Program-made: the position numbers and the translations under genes
NCBI RefSeq assembly: GCF_021310995.1
Contig: NZ_CP054151.1
Span: forward strand, 1,493,723 to 1,557,722
DNA: 64,000 nt
Direction of reading: 5' to 3'
Source of the DNA: Agrobacterium vaccinii
Lineage (GTDB): Bacteria; Pseudomonadota; Alphaproteobacteria; Rhizobiales; Rhizobiaceae
Notes under the pieces: generated by a model
Told to the model about the DNA's origin: nothing
The model's input: the letters and a program-made list of their open reading frames with translations, nothing else
Database searches by the model: none
Shown here: positions 28,620-38,057 of the stretch, piece by piece
Layout: the number at the start of each line of letters is the position of its first letter
Position numbering within the stretch: the first letter of the stretch is position 1

Positions 28620-29742
28620 TATCCCCGGCATAACAGCCGTTTCTCCTTCGGTGAAAAGCCGAAGCCTCTTCCAGCTCGCGACTATGCGCTTCCGCCGCAA
28701 CAAGGCGGCCATGGCCGGTTCGGTCATGCTGGTTTTGATCACGCTGTTCTCGTTTCTGGGGCCGCATTTCCTCACGCACACCTATGATCAGGTGTTTTCG
28801 TCCTATGTTTCCGTTGCGCCTAGCCTGGATGCCCGGCCCGATGCAGATAGTCTTCAGGGTGTGATGGAAGGTGTTGCCGGTCGTGCACGCGTCGATCTCA
28901 AGGAGTTTGCGGTCGAAGGCCAGAAATTTACGGCAACCGTCACGTCGTCCAGCCAGATCGACCCGCGCACGACACGCTATTTCGACCGTGCCAACGAGTT
29001 CGAAAACACCAAGGTCGTCGCCACCGAAGACGATGGTCGCACGCTGAAAATCGAAGGCGATGTGAACCGCGAATATTTCTTCTTCGGCACCGATAGCAAT
29101 GGTCGCGATCTTCTCGTTCGCGTCATGCTCGGCGGGCAGATATCGATTGCGGTCGGCGTTCTCGCCAGTCTCGTATCGCTCGGTATCGGCGTCGTTTATG
29201 GCGCGACTGCCGGTTATATTGGTGGTCGTGTCGACAATGCGATGATGCGTTTTGTCGAGATCCTTTATTCGCTGCCCTTCGTGTTTCTCGTCGTCGTGCT
29301 CGTGGTGTTCTTCGGGCGAAGTTTCATTCTCATCTTCCTCGTCATAGGCGCGGTGGAATGGCTGGATATGGCGCGCATCGTGCGCGGACAGACGTTGGCA
29401 CTGAAGCGACGCGAGTTCGTGGGTGCCGCACAGGCGCTGGGCCTGACTGATTGGCAGATTATCCGCCGTCACATCATTCCCAACACCATCGGCACCGTCG
29501 TCGTGTTCGTGACCGTCGTGGTACCGAAGGTCATCCTCCTGGAAAGCTTCCTGTCCTTCCTGGGCCTTGGCGTTCAGGCGCCATTGACCAGCTGGGGTGC
29601 GCTGATTTCCGAAGGTGCCAGCAATATGCAGTCGGCTCCATGGCTGCTGATATTCCCGGCGACTTTCTTCGTGCTAACGCTGTTTTCTTTGAACTTTGTG
29701 GGTGACGGGTTGCGTGACGCGCTCGATCCCAAGGATCGTTGA
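28612..29742 (+). CDS. oppC: Oligopeptide ABC transporter permease C
   Basis: The protein has 376 residues from ATG 28612, inside the oppB end; the frame is open further upstream but there it is only antiphase to oppB. It has an OppC_N segment, then a periplasmic loop of about 120 residues, and a channel domain with EAA loop 'LKRREFVGAAQALGLTDWQIIRRHIIPN'. The periplasmic loop is longer than in many DppC proteins, as in the OppC group. Confidence 0.9.
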   Translation: MTDIPGITAVSPSVKSRSLFQLATMRFRRNKAAMAGSVMLVLITLFSFLGPHFLTHTYDQVFSSYVSVAPSLDARPDADSLQGVMEGVAGRARVDLKEFAVEGQKFTATVTSSSQIDPRTTRYFDRANEFENTKVVATEDDGRTLKIEGDVNREYFFFGTDSNGRDLLVRVMLGGQISIAVGVLASLVSLGIGVVYGATAGYIGGRVDNAMMRFVEILYSLPFVFLVVVLVVFFGRSFILIFLVIGAVEWLDMARIVRGQTLALKRREFVGAAQALGLTDWQIIRRHIIPNTIGTVVVFVTVVVPKVILLESFLSFLGLGVQAPLTSWGALISEGASNMQSAPWLLIFPATFFVLTLFSLNFVGDGLRDALDPKDR

Positions 29743-29743
29743 T

Positions 29744-31354
29744 ATGAATACGACATCTGAAACCATTCTTTCCGTGCGTGGACTGAAGGTCGATTTCACG
29801 ACGCCGGATGGTGCCGTGAGCGCCGTGAAAGGCATCGATCTCGATGTGAAGCCGGGTGAAACGCTTGCCGTAGTCGGGGAATCCGGTTCCGGCAAAAGCC
29901 AGACCATGATGGGCATCATGGGCCTGCTGGCCGCCAACGGCCAGGTTCAGGGCTCAGCCAAATATCGCGGACGCGAATTGATCGGCTTGCCGGTCGATGA
30001 GCTGAACGCCATCAGGGGCGCAAAGATCACCATGATCTTTCAGGAGCCGATGACCTCGCTCGATCCGCTCTACAAGATCGGCAAACAGATCGCAGAGCCC
30101 ATCATTCACCACCGCGGATGCACCAAGGCAGAAGCGAGAACCCGGGTTCTGGAACTGATGCAGCTTGTCGGCATTCCCGATCCCGGCAGGCGCATCGACA
30201 GCTATCCGCACGAGCTGTCCGGTGGTCAGCGCCAGCGCGTGATGATTGCCATGGCGCTTGCCAACGAGCCGGACCTTTTGATTGCCGACGAGCCGACAAC
30301 GGCGCTCGACGTCACCATTCAGGCCCAGATTCTCGATTTGTTGAAATCCCTGCAACAGCGTTTCGGCATGGCCATCGTGCTGATTACCCACGATCTGGGC
30401 GTTGTCAGGCACTTCGCCGATCGCGTTGCCGTCATGCGTCGCGGTGAGATAGTGGAGACGGGGACAACGGAAGACATCTTCGAGCGTCCGCAGGCGGATT
30501 ACACCAAGATGCTGCTGGATGCCGAGCCCAGCGGTCACAAGCCACCTGTCGGCCCGGAAGCGCCAACGGTCTTGTCTGGCCAGAACGTGACGGTGGATTA
30601 CGAAATACCGGGTGGCCTGTTCACGAAGGCCACCGCGTTTCGCGCTGTCGATGGCGTCAATGTCAATCTGCGCCAGGGGCAGACGATTGGTATCGTCGGA
30701 GAATCCGGCTCGGGCAAATCCACGCTGGGTCGTGCGCTGTTGCGGTTGACGCCGTCTACCGGGCGCCTGTTCTTCGGCAAGACGGATATTTCCAGTCTCG
30801 GCAGAAAAGCCATGCGGCCCATGCGTCGTCAGCTTCAGCTGGTGTTTCAGGACCCCTACGGCTCGCTGTCGCCGCGCCAGACGGTCGGCGAGATCATCAC
30901 TGAAGGCCTGTTCGTGCATGCACCGGAGCTGAGCCGGGCGCAACGCGATACGCGCGCCATCGAGGCGCTGACGGAAGTCGGGCTCGATCCCGCTGCCCGC
31001 AACCGCTATCCGCACGAGTTCTCCGGTGGCCAGCGCCAACGCATCGCCATCGCACGTGCGATCATTCTCAAGCCAGATGTCGTCATTCTCGATGAGCCGA
31101 CCTCTGCGCTCGACCGTTCGGTGCAGGGGCAGGTCATCGACCTGCTGCGCGAGTTGCAAAAGACGCACGGGCTGTCCTACATCTTCATCAGCCATGACCT
31201 TTCAGTCATCAAGGCGATCTCCGATTACGTCATCGTCATGAAGGACGGAAAGATCGTGGAAGAGGGCGCTACCGACGCAATCTTCAACAATCCGACAGCC
31301 GATTATACCAAGACGCTGATCCAGTCCGCCTTCACGGCAGACGTTGCTGCATAA
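29744..31354 (+). CDS. Oligopeptide ABC transporter, fused double ATPase
   Basis: The protein has 536 residues from ATG 29744, one base after the oppC stop. Two complete cassettes are fused, corresponding to OppD and OppF. The first has 'GESGSGKSQ', '[15 protein letters not shown]' and '[12 protein letters not shown]'; the second has 'GESGSGKST', '[14 protein letters not shown]' and '[12 protein letters not shown]'. The first also carries the OppD-type C-terminal extension ('[18 protein letters not shown]'). The fusion is common in rhizobia (YejF-like). Confidence 0.92.
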   Translation: MNTTSETILSVRGLKVDFTTPDGAVSAVKGIDLDVKPGETLAVVGESGSGKSQTMMGIMGLLAANGQVQGSAKYRGRELIGLPVDELNAIRGAKITMIFQEPMTSLDPLYKIGKQIAEPIIHHRGCTKAEARTRVLELMQLVGIPDPGRRIDSYPHELSGGQRQRVMIAMALANEPDLLIADEPTTALDVTIQAQILDLLKSLQQRFGMAIVLITHDLGVVRHFADRVAVMRRGEIVETGTTEDIFERPQADYTKMLLDAEPSGHKPPVGPEAPTVLSGQNVTVDYEIPGGLFTKATAFRAVDGVNVNLRQGQTIGIVGESGSGKSTLGRALLRLTPSTGRLFFGKTDISSLGRKAMRPMRRQLQLVFQDPYGSLSPRQTVGEIITEGLFVHAPELSRAQRDTRAIEALTEVGLDPAARNRYPHEFSGGQRQRIAIARAIILKPDVVILDEPTSALDRSVQGQVIDLLRELQKTHGLSYIFISHDLSVIKAISDYVIVMKDGKIVEEGATDAIFNNPTADYTKTLIQSAFTADVAA

Positions 31355-31360
31355 AACTAA

Positions 31361-31381
31361 GCCCGGCCGTCATGGCCGGGC
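31361..31381 (+). terminator. Terminator of the opp operon
   Basis: GCCCGGCC-GTCAT-GGCCGGGC forms an 8-bp G+C stem 7 bp after the ATPase gene, followed by GCTTATCCTTG. Confidence 0.7.
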
Positions 31382-31475
31382 GCTTATCCTTGACCTCCCA
31401 AGGAACAAGGCCCTCACATCTGCGTTATGACTTCGTGAAAATAGATGTGTGCCGGTAAGGCACCGTGGAGGGAAT

Positions 31476-31811
31476 ATGTTCAAGGTTATTCAGATTGCTG
31501 GTCTCGCTGTCACTATGGCCGTTTCGGGCTTTGCGATGACAGGCACTGCAAGTGCGCAGGATATGGAATTGAGAATTGGGCGTGATGGCGTGCGTCCAGT
31601 CATTCGTGATCGCGACCGCGATATGGACCGTAGAGGCCCACCGATGCGTGGTTGCAGCGAGCGCGAAGCCCGTGCCGCAGCCCGCGCTTCCGGCCTTCGT
31701 GATCCGCAGATCGTTCGCGCAACGCCGCGCCGCATCGTTGTCGAAGGCTACACACGCCGTGGTTCCGACACCATTACGTTCGCAAACGAACGTGGCTGCC
31801 CGGAAATCTGA
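31476..31811 (+). CDS. Small secreted Arg-rich protein of unknown function
   Basis: The protein has 111 residues from ATG 31476 (GGAGGGA upstream). A signal peptide ends near 'GTASAQD'. The mature part is very rich in Arg and Asp ('IRDRDRDMDRRGPPMRGCSEREARAAARASGL') and then 'DPQIVRATPRRIVVEGYTRRGSDTITFANERGC'. Two Cys residues in the mature part could form a disulfide bond. Similar short periplasmic proteins are common in Rhizobiaceae; no function is known to me. Confidence 0.75.
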   Translation: MFKVIQIAGLAVTMAVSGFAMTGTASAQDMELRIGRDGVRPVIRDRDRDMDRRGPPMRGCSEREARAAARASGLRDPQIVRATPRRIVVEGYTRRGSDTITFANERGCPEI

Positions 31812-31847
31812 GAAGTAAACCTTTCAGAAAATAAGTTGTACTAAATT

Positions 31848-31870
31848 GAAACTCGCGTTTAGCGAGTTTC
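31848..31870 (+). terminator. Hairpin terminator
   Basis: GAAACTCGC-GTTTA-GCGAGTTTC is followed by TTTGCGTTT, 36 bp after the small secreted protein gene. Confidence 0.75.
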
Positions 31871-31969
31871 TTTGCGTTTAGGCCATCCACTACAATTTGG
31901 ATTAGTAATTTCTAAATTTAGATGTACTAATAAGCATAATGGTTGCACTTTATTTGGGGGTATTCCGCA

Positions 31970-34309
31970 GTGTTCGCCGTACTTGAATGTGTTGCGTTAC
32001 AACATGATCGACGGATTGTCGTTCTGGCTGCCGTGATTGCACTTCTCGGAATGCTATCCTTCTACCACCTTCTTCTTCGAGCGGATGAGAGCCCCCTGAA
32101 GCGCAGGCCCTATTGGGTCGTTGTGGCCGCCTTTGCATCCGGTCTCAGTGTCTGGGCAACGCATTTCATTGCCATGCTTGCCTATCAGGGCAGCGTTCCC
32201 ATCGGTTTCGATTTTCCGTTCACGGCGCTATCCGCCATCATTGCCGTTTTCGGCTTCTGGCTCAGCCTGCAATTTCTGTGGGAAAAAACCGGCGCCGTCG
32301 TCCTCTCCGGCATTGCCATCACTGTTGCCGTTGCGGCCATGCACTTCATCGGAATGGCTGGCATGCAGGTCGCGGCTTCCATCGAATATCGTTTGACTCC
32401 CATTCTTGTTGGCACCGCTGTCACGGCGACGCTGTTTTGCCTGGCGTTCTTCTTTTTCCGGCACTTGCGCGGCCACAAGCGTGTAACGCTGTCGGCCTGC
32501 GCTGCCATTTTGGGCGTGCTGACCCTGCATTTCACTGGCATATCTTCGACCATCCTCATTCCCGACCCCAGCATCGCGGGCCCACACATAGATGGGACGG
32601 ATCGCGCACTGCTGATGGCAGCCATCAGCGGCGTGACATTCCTGGTGCTTGCGGCCACCGGCATCGCAGCCTTGATCGACCGCTATCTGGTGGACTTGAA
32701 AGGCCTCGTCGGCGCCACGCTCGATGGCCTGGCCGTGGTTCAAGATGGTCGTATCGTCGAGGTCAACAGCCGCTTTGCCGGACTATTCGGCGCCACGGAA
32801 GCCTCGCTGATCGGCGTCAATGCCGAGGAACTCATGCATGCGGATGATGGAATGCCCGCCCACCATTCCCGCGCCGCTGCCGTTGAGGCCGTGCCGAACC
32901 GGGGCGACAGGTCGCGCACCTTTGAGTTGGCCGTCCGCACGATCGAATATCGCGGTCGCCCCTGTGAGGTGATGGCGGTGCGTGATCTGACCGAGAAACG
33001 TCGCGCGCAGCGAGAAGTCGAATATCTCGCCCGCCACGATATGCTGACCGGGCTTGCCAACCGCACGATGTTTCAGGAACGGCTGAACAACCACATCACC
33101 GTGGCTAAGAACAGCGATCAGTTCGCGCTGCTGGCGCTGGATCTCGACCGCTTCAAAGCTGTCAACGATCTCTTCGGCCATGCCGAGGGTGATCGCGTTC
33201 TCAAAGACGTCTCCCGCATTCTTCAGCAGTCGGCGCGCACAGGCGATCTCGTTGCGCGGTTGGGAGGCGATGAATTCGTCATCCTGACCGCTTTCGGCAC
33301 AACCAGCGACGAGGCGCGCGATCTCGGCGAGCAGATTCTCGAAACCTTCAGGCAGGAGATGAACAGCGTCAGCGATCCGACAGCGGTTGGCATCACCATC
33401 GGCATCGCAGCCTTTCCCGCCAATGGCGATGACAGCGAGACGCTGATGCATGCCGCCGATCTGGCGCTTTACCGCGCCAAGATCAATGGTCGTGGCATCA
33501 TTGCCTTCTACGATCTTGCCATGGATCAGGAAACAAAAGAGCGCCGCCGACTGGAGTCGGACCTGCGTCAGGCCATCAGCCGCAACGAGCTGGAACTGCT
33601 CTATCAACCCGTTCATTCGGTCGAAAATGGCGAAGTCGCGGGTTACGAGGCGCTGGTGCGCTGGCAGCATCCGACGCGCGGCATGGTGCAACCGGATGTC
33701 TTCATCCCCATTGCCGAGGAAAGCGGGATCATAATTGCGCTGGGCGAATGGATTTTGCACGAGGCCTGCACCGCCGCCGTTCGCTGGGAGCCGCATATCA
33801 AGGTTGCCGTCAACATCTCGCCCGTCCAGTTTTCGCTCGCCAATCTGGCCTACACGATCTGCGCGACGCTGGAGAAAACCGGGCTTGCACCCTCGCGGCT
33901 GGAACTGGAAATGACGGAGGCAGCCCTCCTGAAAGACCGCGCCATCACGCTGTCCACCATGCGACAATTGAAGCGTCTGGGCGTGACCATCGTCATGGAT
34001 GACTTCGGTACGGGTTACTCATCGCTCAGCAACCTGCGAAGCTTCCCGTTCGACAAGATCAAGATAGACCGCTCCTTCATTGCCGCCATGAAGCAGGATG
34101 AAAACGCCCACACCATCGTCCGCGCCATCATTGGCCTTGGTCGCAGCCTCGACTTGCCAGTTACGGCAGAAGGCATTGAAACCGACAGCCAGTACCGCAT
34201 GGTGGTGGATGAGGGCTGTACGCAGGCGCAGGGCTACCTTTTCGGAAAACCTGGAAAAGCGCCCGCACGCCTGAAGAAAACGCAACCGCACAGTCCGGTG
34301 TTCGGTTAA
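31970..34309 (+). CDS. MHYT-PAS-GGDEF-EAL cyclic-di-GMP enzyme
   Basis: The protein has 779 residues. GTG 31970 is preferred (GGGGG 9 bases upstream, and 'MFAVLECVALQHDRR' is how MHYT proteins begin) over TTG 31943. Seven membrane helices carry MHYT-type motifs ('THFIAM', 'MHFIGM', 'LHFTGI'), thought to sense a gas or copper. A PAS-like region (about 245-350) follows, then a GGDEF domain with an intact GGDEF at 432-436 and an EAL domain with EALVRW at 560. Both c-di-GMP synthesis and breakdown are possible. Confidence 0.9.
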   Translation: MFAVLECVALQHDRRIVVLAAVIALLGMLSFYHLLLRADESPLKRRPYWVVVAAFASGLSVWATHFIAMLAYQGSVPIGFDFPFTALSAIIAVFGFWLSLQFLWEKTGAVVLSGIAITVAVAAMHFIGMAGMQVAASIEYRLTPILVGTAVTATLFCLAFFFFRHLRGHKRVTLSACAAILGVLTLHFTGISSTILIPDPSIAGPHIDGTDRALLMAAISGVTFLVLAATGIAALIDRYLVDLKGLVGATLDGLAVVQDGRIVEVNSRFAGLFGATEASLIGVNAEELMHADDGMPAHHSRAAAVEAVPNRGDRSRTFELAVRTIEYRGRPCEVMAVRDLTEKRRAQREVEYLARHDMLTGLANRTMFQERLNNHITVAKNSDQFALLALDLDRFKAVNDLFGHAEGDRVLKDVSRILQQSARTGDLVARLGGDEFVILTAFGTTSDEARDLGEQILETFRQEMNSVSDPTAVGITIGIAAFPANGDDSETLMHAADLALYRAKINGRGIIAFYDLAMDQETKERRRLESDLRQAISRNELELLYQPVHSVENGEVAGYEALVRWQHPTRGMVQPDVFIPIAEESGIIIALGEWILHEACTAAVRWEPHIKVAVNISPVQFSLANLAYTICATLEKTGLAPSRLELEMTEAALLKDRAITLSTMRQLKRLGVTIVMDDFGTGYSSLSNLRSFPFDKIKIDRSFIAAMKQDENAHTIVRAIIGLGRSLDLPVTAEGIETDSQYRMVVDEGCTQAQGYLFGKPGKAPARLKKTQPHSPVFG

Positions 34310-34453
34310 CACGGGACGTAAAATATACCTTGAAATCACTTTTTTAATCTTGCCCGGCTTGAAACCGGTCAGTGACACGCTATCTCCATATAACAACCAG
34401 ATAGTACATTTATATTATATAAAACTTGAGGACGAAACCTCCGTGAAATCAGC

Positions 34454-34993
34454 ATGATAGAAAATATACTTTCCACACGCGCAGCTCAGCCAACACAGAT
34501 ACTGGAATGTTTCGACAGCCTCCCCATCGCAGATATGGCCTTCATGACAGGGCGCTGGCGAGGGTTCGAAATCCGCACAGGCCATCGTCTCGATGGATTG
34601 CTGGAGCCCAGTGGCTGGTACGGCAAACTGTTTGAAACTCCCGAAGCCGTCCACCCGCTTCTGTTTCATTCGCGGGATGGAAAACAGCTTTACGCGGTAG
34701 ATCCCATGCTCGTGCCTCTGTCGGCGCCTTTGCCGCGCTCCTCGATGCTGGGCGTGGCGATGGCCGTACTCAGGCCGGTTTTGCAGACCAAATCTCCCAA
34801 GGCGCGGATGAGAATGATCGAGTATCGCGGGCGCTCCACGGCAACGATGGTCTATGACAGCAAGGCGATCTTCGACCATTTCGCACGCATCGATGATCGC
34901 CGCGTCCTCGGCATCATGGACCTGAAAGGCATGCCGGGACCCTATGCGTTCTGTCTGGAACGCGATGACACCCCAATGGAAGTGAGGCTTTGA
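34454..34993 (+). CDS. GXWXG / DUF4334 protein
   Basis: The protein has 179 residues. The N-terminal GXWXG motif is 'GRWRGFEIRTGHRLDGLLEPSGWYGK' (about 33-58), followed by a DUF4334 domain ('LRPVLQTKSPKARMRMIEYRGRSTATMVYDSKAIFDHFARID', then 'MDLKGMPGPYAFCLERD'). The biochemical role is unknown. It lies 2 bp before an SDR gene and the two probably form an operon. Confidence 0.8.
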   Translation: MIENILSTRAAQPTQILECFDSLPIADMAFMTGRWRGFEIRTGHRLDGLLEPSGWYGKLFETPEAVHPLLFHSRDGKQLYAVDPMLVPLSAPLPRSSMLGVAMAVLRPVLQTKSPKARMRMIEYRGRSTATMVYDSKAIFDHFARIDDRRVLGIMDLKGMPGPYAFCLERDDTPMEVRL

Positions 34994-34995
34994 CC

Positions 34996-35757
34996 ATGTC
35001 TGGCGTAACACTGATTACCGGCGGCGCAAGCGGCATCGGGCGGTTACACGCGCTTCGCGCAGCAGAAAACGGCAAGACCGTCGCCATCATCGACCTGAAT
35101 GACGAGGGTTTGGCGGAGGTTTCTGATGAACACCAGCGGATCAACGCATTCAAATGCGATGTGACGGATCATGCAGCGCTTGAAGCTGTGGTTGAAGACA
35201 TCGAGCGAACTCTCGGCGAAATCGACTGCCTCATCGTCTGCGCGGCCATCATGCCCGGCGGCGAGCTGGGGCAGATGGATCCGGGCAAGATAGTCAAGGC
35301 AATGCAGATCAACTACGGCGGTGTGGTCAACACCACGACCATTCTCCTGTCCAGAATGCTGCCGCGTGGACGCGGAGATGTCATCATATACGGTTCCACG
35401 GCTGGCATCGTTCCCATCAACCGCTTCGGGGCCTATGGTGCGACGAAGGCGGCGGTCAACCACTATGCACGCGTGCTGATCAGCGAAAATCGCAACAAGG
35501 GTCTTCGCTTCCAGCTCGTCTGCCCACCCGCGGTCGATACACCGCTGATTTCGCAGGTGTCGTCCGATGGCCCGGATTTTCTCAAGAACGGTCGCACCTC
35601 CATTTCACAGATGGTAACGCCGGAGGCTGTCGTGCAGTCCGTGGAGAAGGCGCTGGCTGCGGGCAAAGAGATCAACTACCCCGGACGTGGCAAGTTGATC
35701 GAACTCGCCTATCGTGCATTTCCCGGCATCGTCCAGCGTGTCTCCAACAACGCCTAA
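34996..35757 (+). CDS. Short-chain dehydrogenase/reductase
   Basis: The protein has 253 residues from ATG 34996; an in-frame TTG at 34990 overlaps the previous stop and is less likely. It has the Rossmann motif 'TGGASGIGRLHA' and active site 'YGSTAG...YGATKAAV' (Ser, and YxxxK). An NAD(P)-dependent oxidoreductase; the substrate is unknown. It is cotranscribed with the DUF4334 gene. Confidence 0.88.
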   Translation: MSGVTLITGGASGIGRLHALRAAENGKTVAIIDLNDEGLAEVSDEHQRINAFKCDVTDHAALEAVVEDIERTLGEIDCLIVCAAIMPGGELGQMDPGKIVKAMQINYGGVVNTTTILLSRMLPRGRGDVIIYGSTAGIVPINRFGAYGATKAAVNHYARVLISENRNKGLRFQLVCPPAVDTPLISQVSSDGPDFLKNGRTSISQMVTPEAVVQSVEKALAAGKEINYPGRGKLIELAYRAFPGIVQRVSNNA

Positions 35758-35832
35758 ACCCGCAAACGAAACCGCAACCGGGAACATCTCTCCTGTGGCA
35801 ACGTTTTCAGAGGCTTGCAACAGGAGACTATG

Positions 35833-36084
35833 ATGGCAGTTACGTATCACGTTGGCGAACACGATGGCGGCTATGCCTACCGGCTTGGCGATGTGTGGTC
35901 TGAGACTTTCCCGGACCACGATTCCGCTCTGAGAGCGGCCAATGACGCCGCGCGGCGTCAGCAGATCGGCGGAGAAGAGGTCGATATCTCCTACCAGCTG
36001 GCAGACGGCCAATGGCAATCTCAGCACGTGCGCAGCGGTGACAGGCCGGAAACGGATGTCGTGGACGACACGACGAGTAAATAA
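35833..36084 (+). CDS. Small DUF2188-like protein
   Basis: The protein has 83 residues. ATG 35833 is 6 bases after AGGAG; ATG 35830 is also possible. The 'TYHVGEHDGGYAYRLGDVWSETFPDHDSALRAANDAARR' pattern fits DUF2188, short cytosolic proteins often seen near stress genes in Rhizobiales. Function unknown. Confidence 0.7.
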   Translation: MAVTYHVGEHDGGYAYRLGDVWSETFPDHDSALRAANDAARRQQIGGEEVDISYQLADGQWQSQHVRSGDRPETDVVDDTTSK

Positions 36085-36105
36085 GCTTTTTGCTGACGTT
36101 AAATG

Positions 36106-36135
36106 TAACGCTGTCTCAGAGATGAGGCAGCGTTA
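36106..36135. terminator. Bidirectional hairpin terminator
   Basis: TAACGCTGTCTC-AGAGAT-GAGGCAGCGTTA forms a 12-bp stem (one G-T pair) between the convergent DUF2188-like and Crp-like genes. Confidence 0.75.
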
Positions 36136-36152
36136 TGCATTTCCCAATACCC

Positions 36153-36884
36153 CTAAGCCGATTGCGGACCGATAAGGCGGCGATGTTCGGCCTCAGGTAT
36201 TCCGTAGGAATCCCCCGCCGTTTCCAGCAACAGCGCCCGGTCCCGCACGGTAATCAGCGAGCGCTCGGCTTTGATGGCACGACTACCTTCCAGCTTGTGC
36301 AGAGCATCCGTCACGCTGGGGCGCCGCACGCCCAACATCACAGCCAGAAAATCATGGGTCAGCGGCAGTTCGTCGCCCAAACGGTCCTGACACATCAATA
36401 GCCAGCGTGCCAAACGCTGCTCCACATCATAGCGCCCGTCGGCCAAGGCCGTTGCCGCAATCTGGATCATGAAAACATGCGCGTATTTCTGCAGCAGGGT
36501 TCGGAGCGTGCGGCTGTCGTCCATCAATGCCATCAGTTCAGGCGAGGGAATGCGCAGAGCCTTTCCGCCCACCTGCATAAAGGCCTTATGCGGACTGGCA
36601 TCGACGCCCATCAGCACGGGAACGCCGGAACATCCTTCGTGGCCGATACATCCGACCTCGATGGACTTGCTGGCGACCACGACTTCTGACGACAGGCCGC
36701 TTTCAAAGAAGTAGACGTGGCTGATCGGCTCGTAGCTATCGAACAGCGTCTGCGTCTGCGCCAATGTCACGGGCTCAAGCCTTGGGCGTAACAGTGCCGT
36801 GTCTTCGGCAGAAAGTCTTTTAAGAAGGCCGTTATTGGTCCAGGTCAAAGCGATGCCCTTTCTAGCAGTCTGTGGCGGATGCAT
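36153..36884 (-). CDS. Crp/Fnr-family transcriptional regulator
   Basis: The protein has about 243 residues from ATG 36884. The start is uncertain: the frame is open to 36926, and a TTG about 40 bases inside has AAGGG before it. The N-terminal cyclic-nucleotide-like domain ('LAQTQTLFDSYEPISHVYFFESGLSSEV') lacks Fnr-type Cys residues. The C-terminal HTH is 'LPLTHDFLAVMLGVRRPSVTDALHKLEGSRAI'. This subgroup is common in rhizobia and its signals are mostly unknown. It is divergent from a DUF6894-like gene. Confidence 0.82.
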   Translation of the reverse strand: MHPPQTARKGIALTWTNNGLLKRLSAEDTALLRPRLEPVTLAQTQTLFDSYEPISHVYFFESGLSSEVVVASKSIEVGCIGHEGCSGVPVLMGVDASPHKAFMQVGGKALRIPSPELMALMDDSRTLRTLLQKYAHVFMIQIAATALADGRYDVEQRLARWLLMCQDRLGDELPLTHDFLAVMLGVRRPSVTDALHKLEGSRAIKAERSLITVRDRALLLETAGDSYGIPEAEHRRLIGPQSA

Positions 36885-36951
36885 GCGCAGGAAAGCTGGA
36901 AAAATGACCTCACTTTTCCTGTGCACATGTCAATGTGATGAAACTTTAGCA

Positions 36952-36983
36952 TTCTCCGATGGTTCGAAGGACACATCGGAGAA
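36952..36983 (+). promoter_or_regulatory. Hairpin covering the ribosome binding site of the next gene
   Basis: TTCTCCGATG (36952-36961) pairs perfectly with CATCGGAGAA (36974-36983) around a 12-base loop. The 3' arm holds the GGAGAA ribosome site of the gene starting at 36989. It could act as a translational switch, or as an operator if read at the DNA level. Confidence 0.55.
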
Positions 36984-36988
36984 TTGCA

Positions 36989-37246
36989 ATGAGATACTAT
37001 TTCCACGTTCGCAGCCACGACGGCTTTGCCCTTGACCCTGAAGGCGCGGAATTCGAAACGCTGGAAGCAGCATACGATGAAGCCTTTCAGGCTGCGCGTG
37101 AAATTCTCGCCGACCGTTTGCGGCGGGGCGAGGTGATTGATGGAGATGTCTTCGAAATTACGATGGAGAACGGTGAAATCGCTGGAACTGTTCCCTTTAG
37201 AGAAACGGTTCATTTTGATGACCAGCGTCAGACTCATAAAAGATGA
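36989..37246 (+). CDS. Small DUF6894-like protein
   Basis: The protein has 85 residues from ATG 36989 (GGAGAA 7 bases before). It begins 'MRYYFHVRSHDGFALDPEGAEFETLEAAYDEAFQAAREILADRLR', the usual pattern of short alphaproteobacterial proteins assigned to DUF6894. Function unknown. Its ribosome site is inside a perfect hairpin, so translation may be controlled. It is followed about 160 bp later by an ECF sigma factor on the same strand. Confidence 0.75.
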   Translation: MRYYFHVRSHDGFALDPEGAEFETLEAAYDEAFQAAREILADRLRRGEVIDGDVFEITMENGEIAGTVPFRETVHFDDQRQTHKR

Positions 37247-37408
37247 GCAACCCCATGCTCTAGCTTAAAAATTGGCGCTTCACTTACTCGAAATCTCGCC
37301 ATTATCAAGCATATTAGATATCAGCGTACGCTAACGTACTCACGCCCTGAGGGCCGGAACGATGATGTCTGCAATGGCTTAATTCCCCACTAGCAAGGGA
37401 GATTAAGC

Positions 37409-37918
37409 ATGTCAGCAGACTTGAGTATCCAGCAGGAAGTCGTTGCCCTCATCCCCGCGCTCCACAGGTTCGGATCGCGATTTTACAGAAGCCAGAACGA
37501 TGTCGAAGATCTCGTTCAGGAAACGCTTCTCAAAGCTCTCCGCGCGCTTCCCTCGTTCACTCCGGGTACAAATCTGAAGTCCTGGATGTTCACCATCATG
37601 CGCAACGCCCACCACACCTCCTATCAGAAAAACAAGCGTATCACGGTTGGTACGAATAACCTTGAACATCTTATTCAGGCGGCGCCTTCACCACAGGAGT
37701 GGGCTATCAGGAAGATCGAATACGATCGCGCCCTTGCCGCCATGCCGCCGATTTACCGCGTTGTTTTTCATCTCGTCGTAGAAGATGGCCAAGCTTATGA
37801 TGCCGCCGCCAGAACATGTAAGATTTCCGTTGGTACCGTGAAAAGCCGTGTTAATCGTGCCAAGCACTTCCTCGCCAACCACATGGGCGACACCATGACG
37901 ACCGTTGCAGCGGTCTAA
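37409..37918 (+). CDS. ECF-type RNA polymerase sigma factor
   Basis: The protein has 169 residues from ATG 37409. Region 2 is 'LIPALHRFGSRFYRSQNDVEDLVQETLLKALRALPSF', with the core-binding 'DLVQET' motif; region 4 is 'VFHLVVEDGQAYDAAARTCKISVGTVKSRVNRAKHFL'. There is no C-terminal extension. No anti-sigma gene is adjacent. The neighbouring small DUF proteins suggest a general stress setting, but I found no clear GGAAC/CGTT-type promoter in front of it. Confidence 0.88.
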   Translation: MSADLSIQQEVVALIPALHRFGSRFYRSQNDVEDLVQETLLKALRALPSFTPGTNLKSWMFTIMRNAHHTSYQKNKRITVGTNNLEHLIQAAPSPQEWAIRKIEYDRALAAMPPIYRVVFHLVVEDGQAYDAAARTCKISVGTVKSRVNRAKHFLANHMGDTMTTVAAV

Positions 37919-37946
37919 GCCTTAAAAAAACGCGTGTTATTATCCG

Positions 37947-37970
37947 ACCCGGTAAACTTCATTGCCGGGT
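37947..37970 (+). terminator. Hairpin terminator after sigma factor gene
   Basis: ACCCGG and CCGGGT form a short stem around TAAACTTCATTG, followed by TTGTC, 28 bp after the gene. Confidence 0.55.
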
Positions 37971-38057
37971 TTGTCATGCGCGGCGGCTTTTTGCGCAGAT
38001 CGGACGGAACTACTTCCCGCGGGTGTAGTTTGGGCTGCTCTCCCACTGGAGCACCGC

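Noticed and set aside
32783..33967. 394-codon open frame on the minus strand
   Set aside because: Antisense to the GGDEF-EAL region, which is clearly coding on the plus strand.
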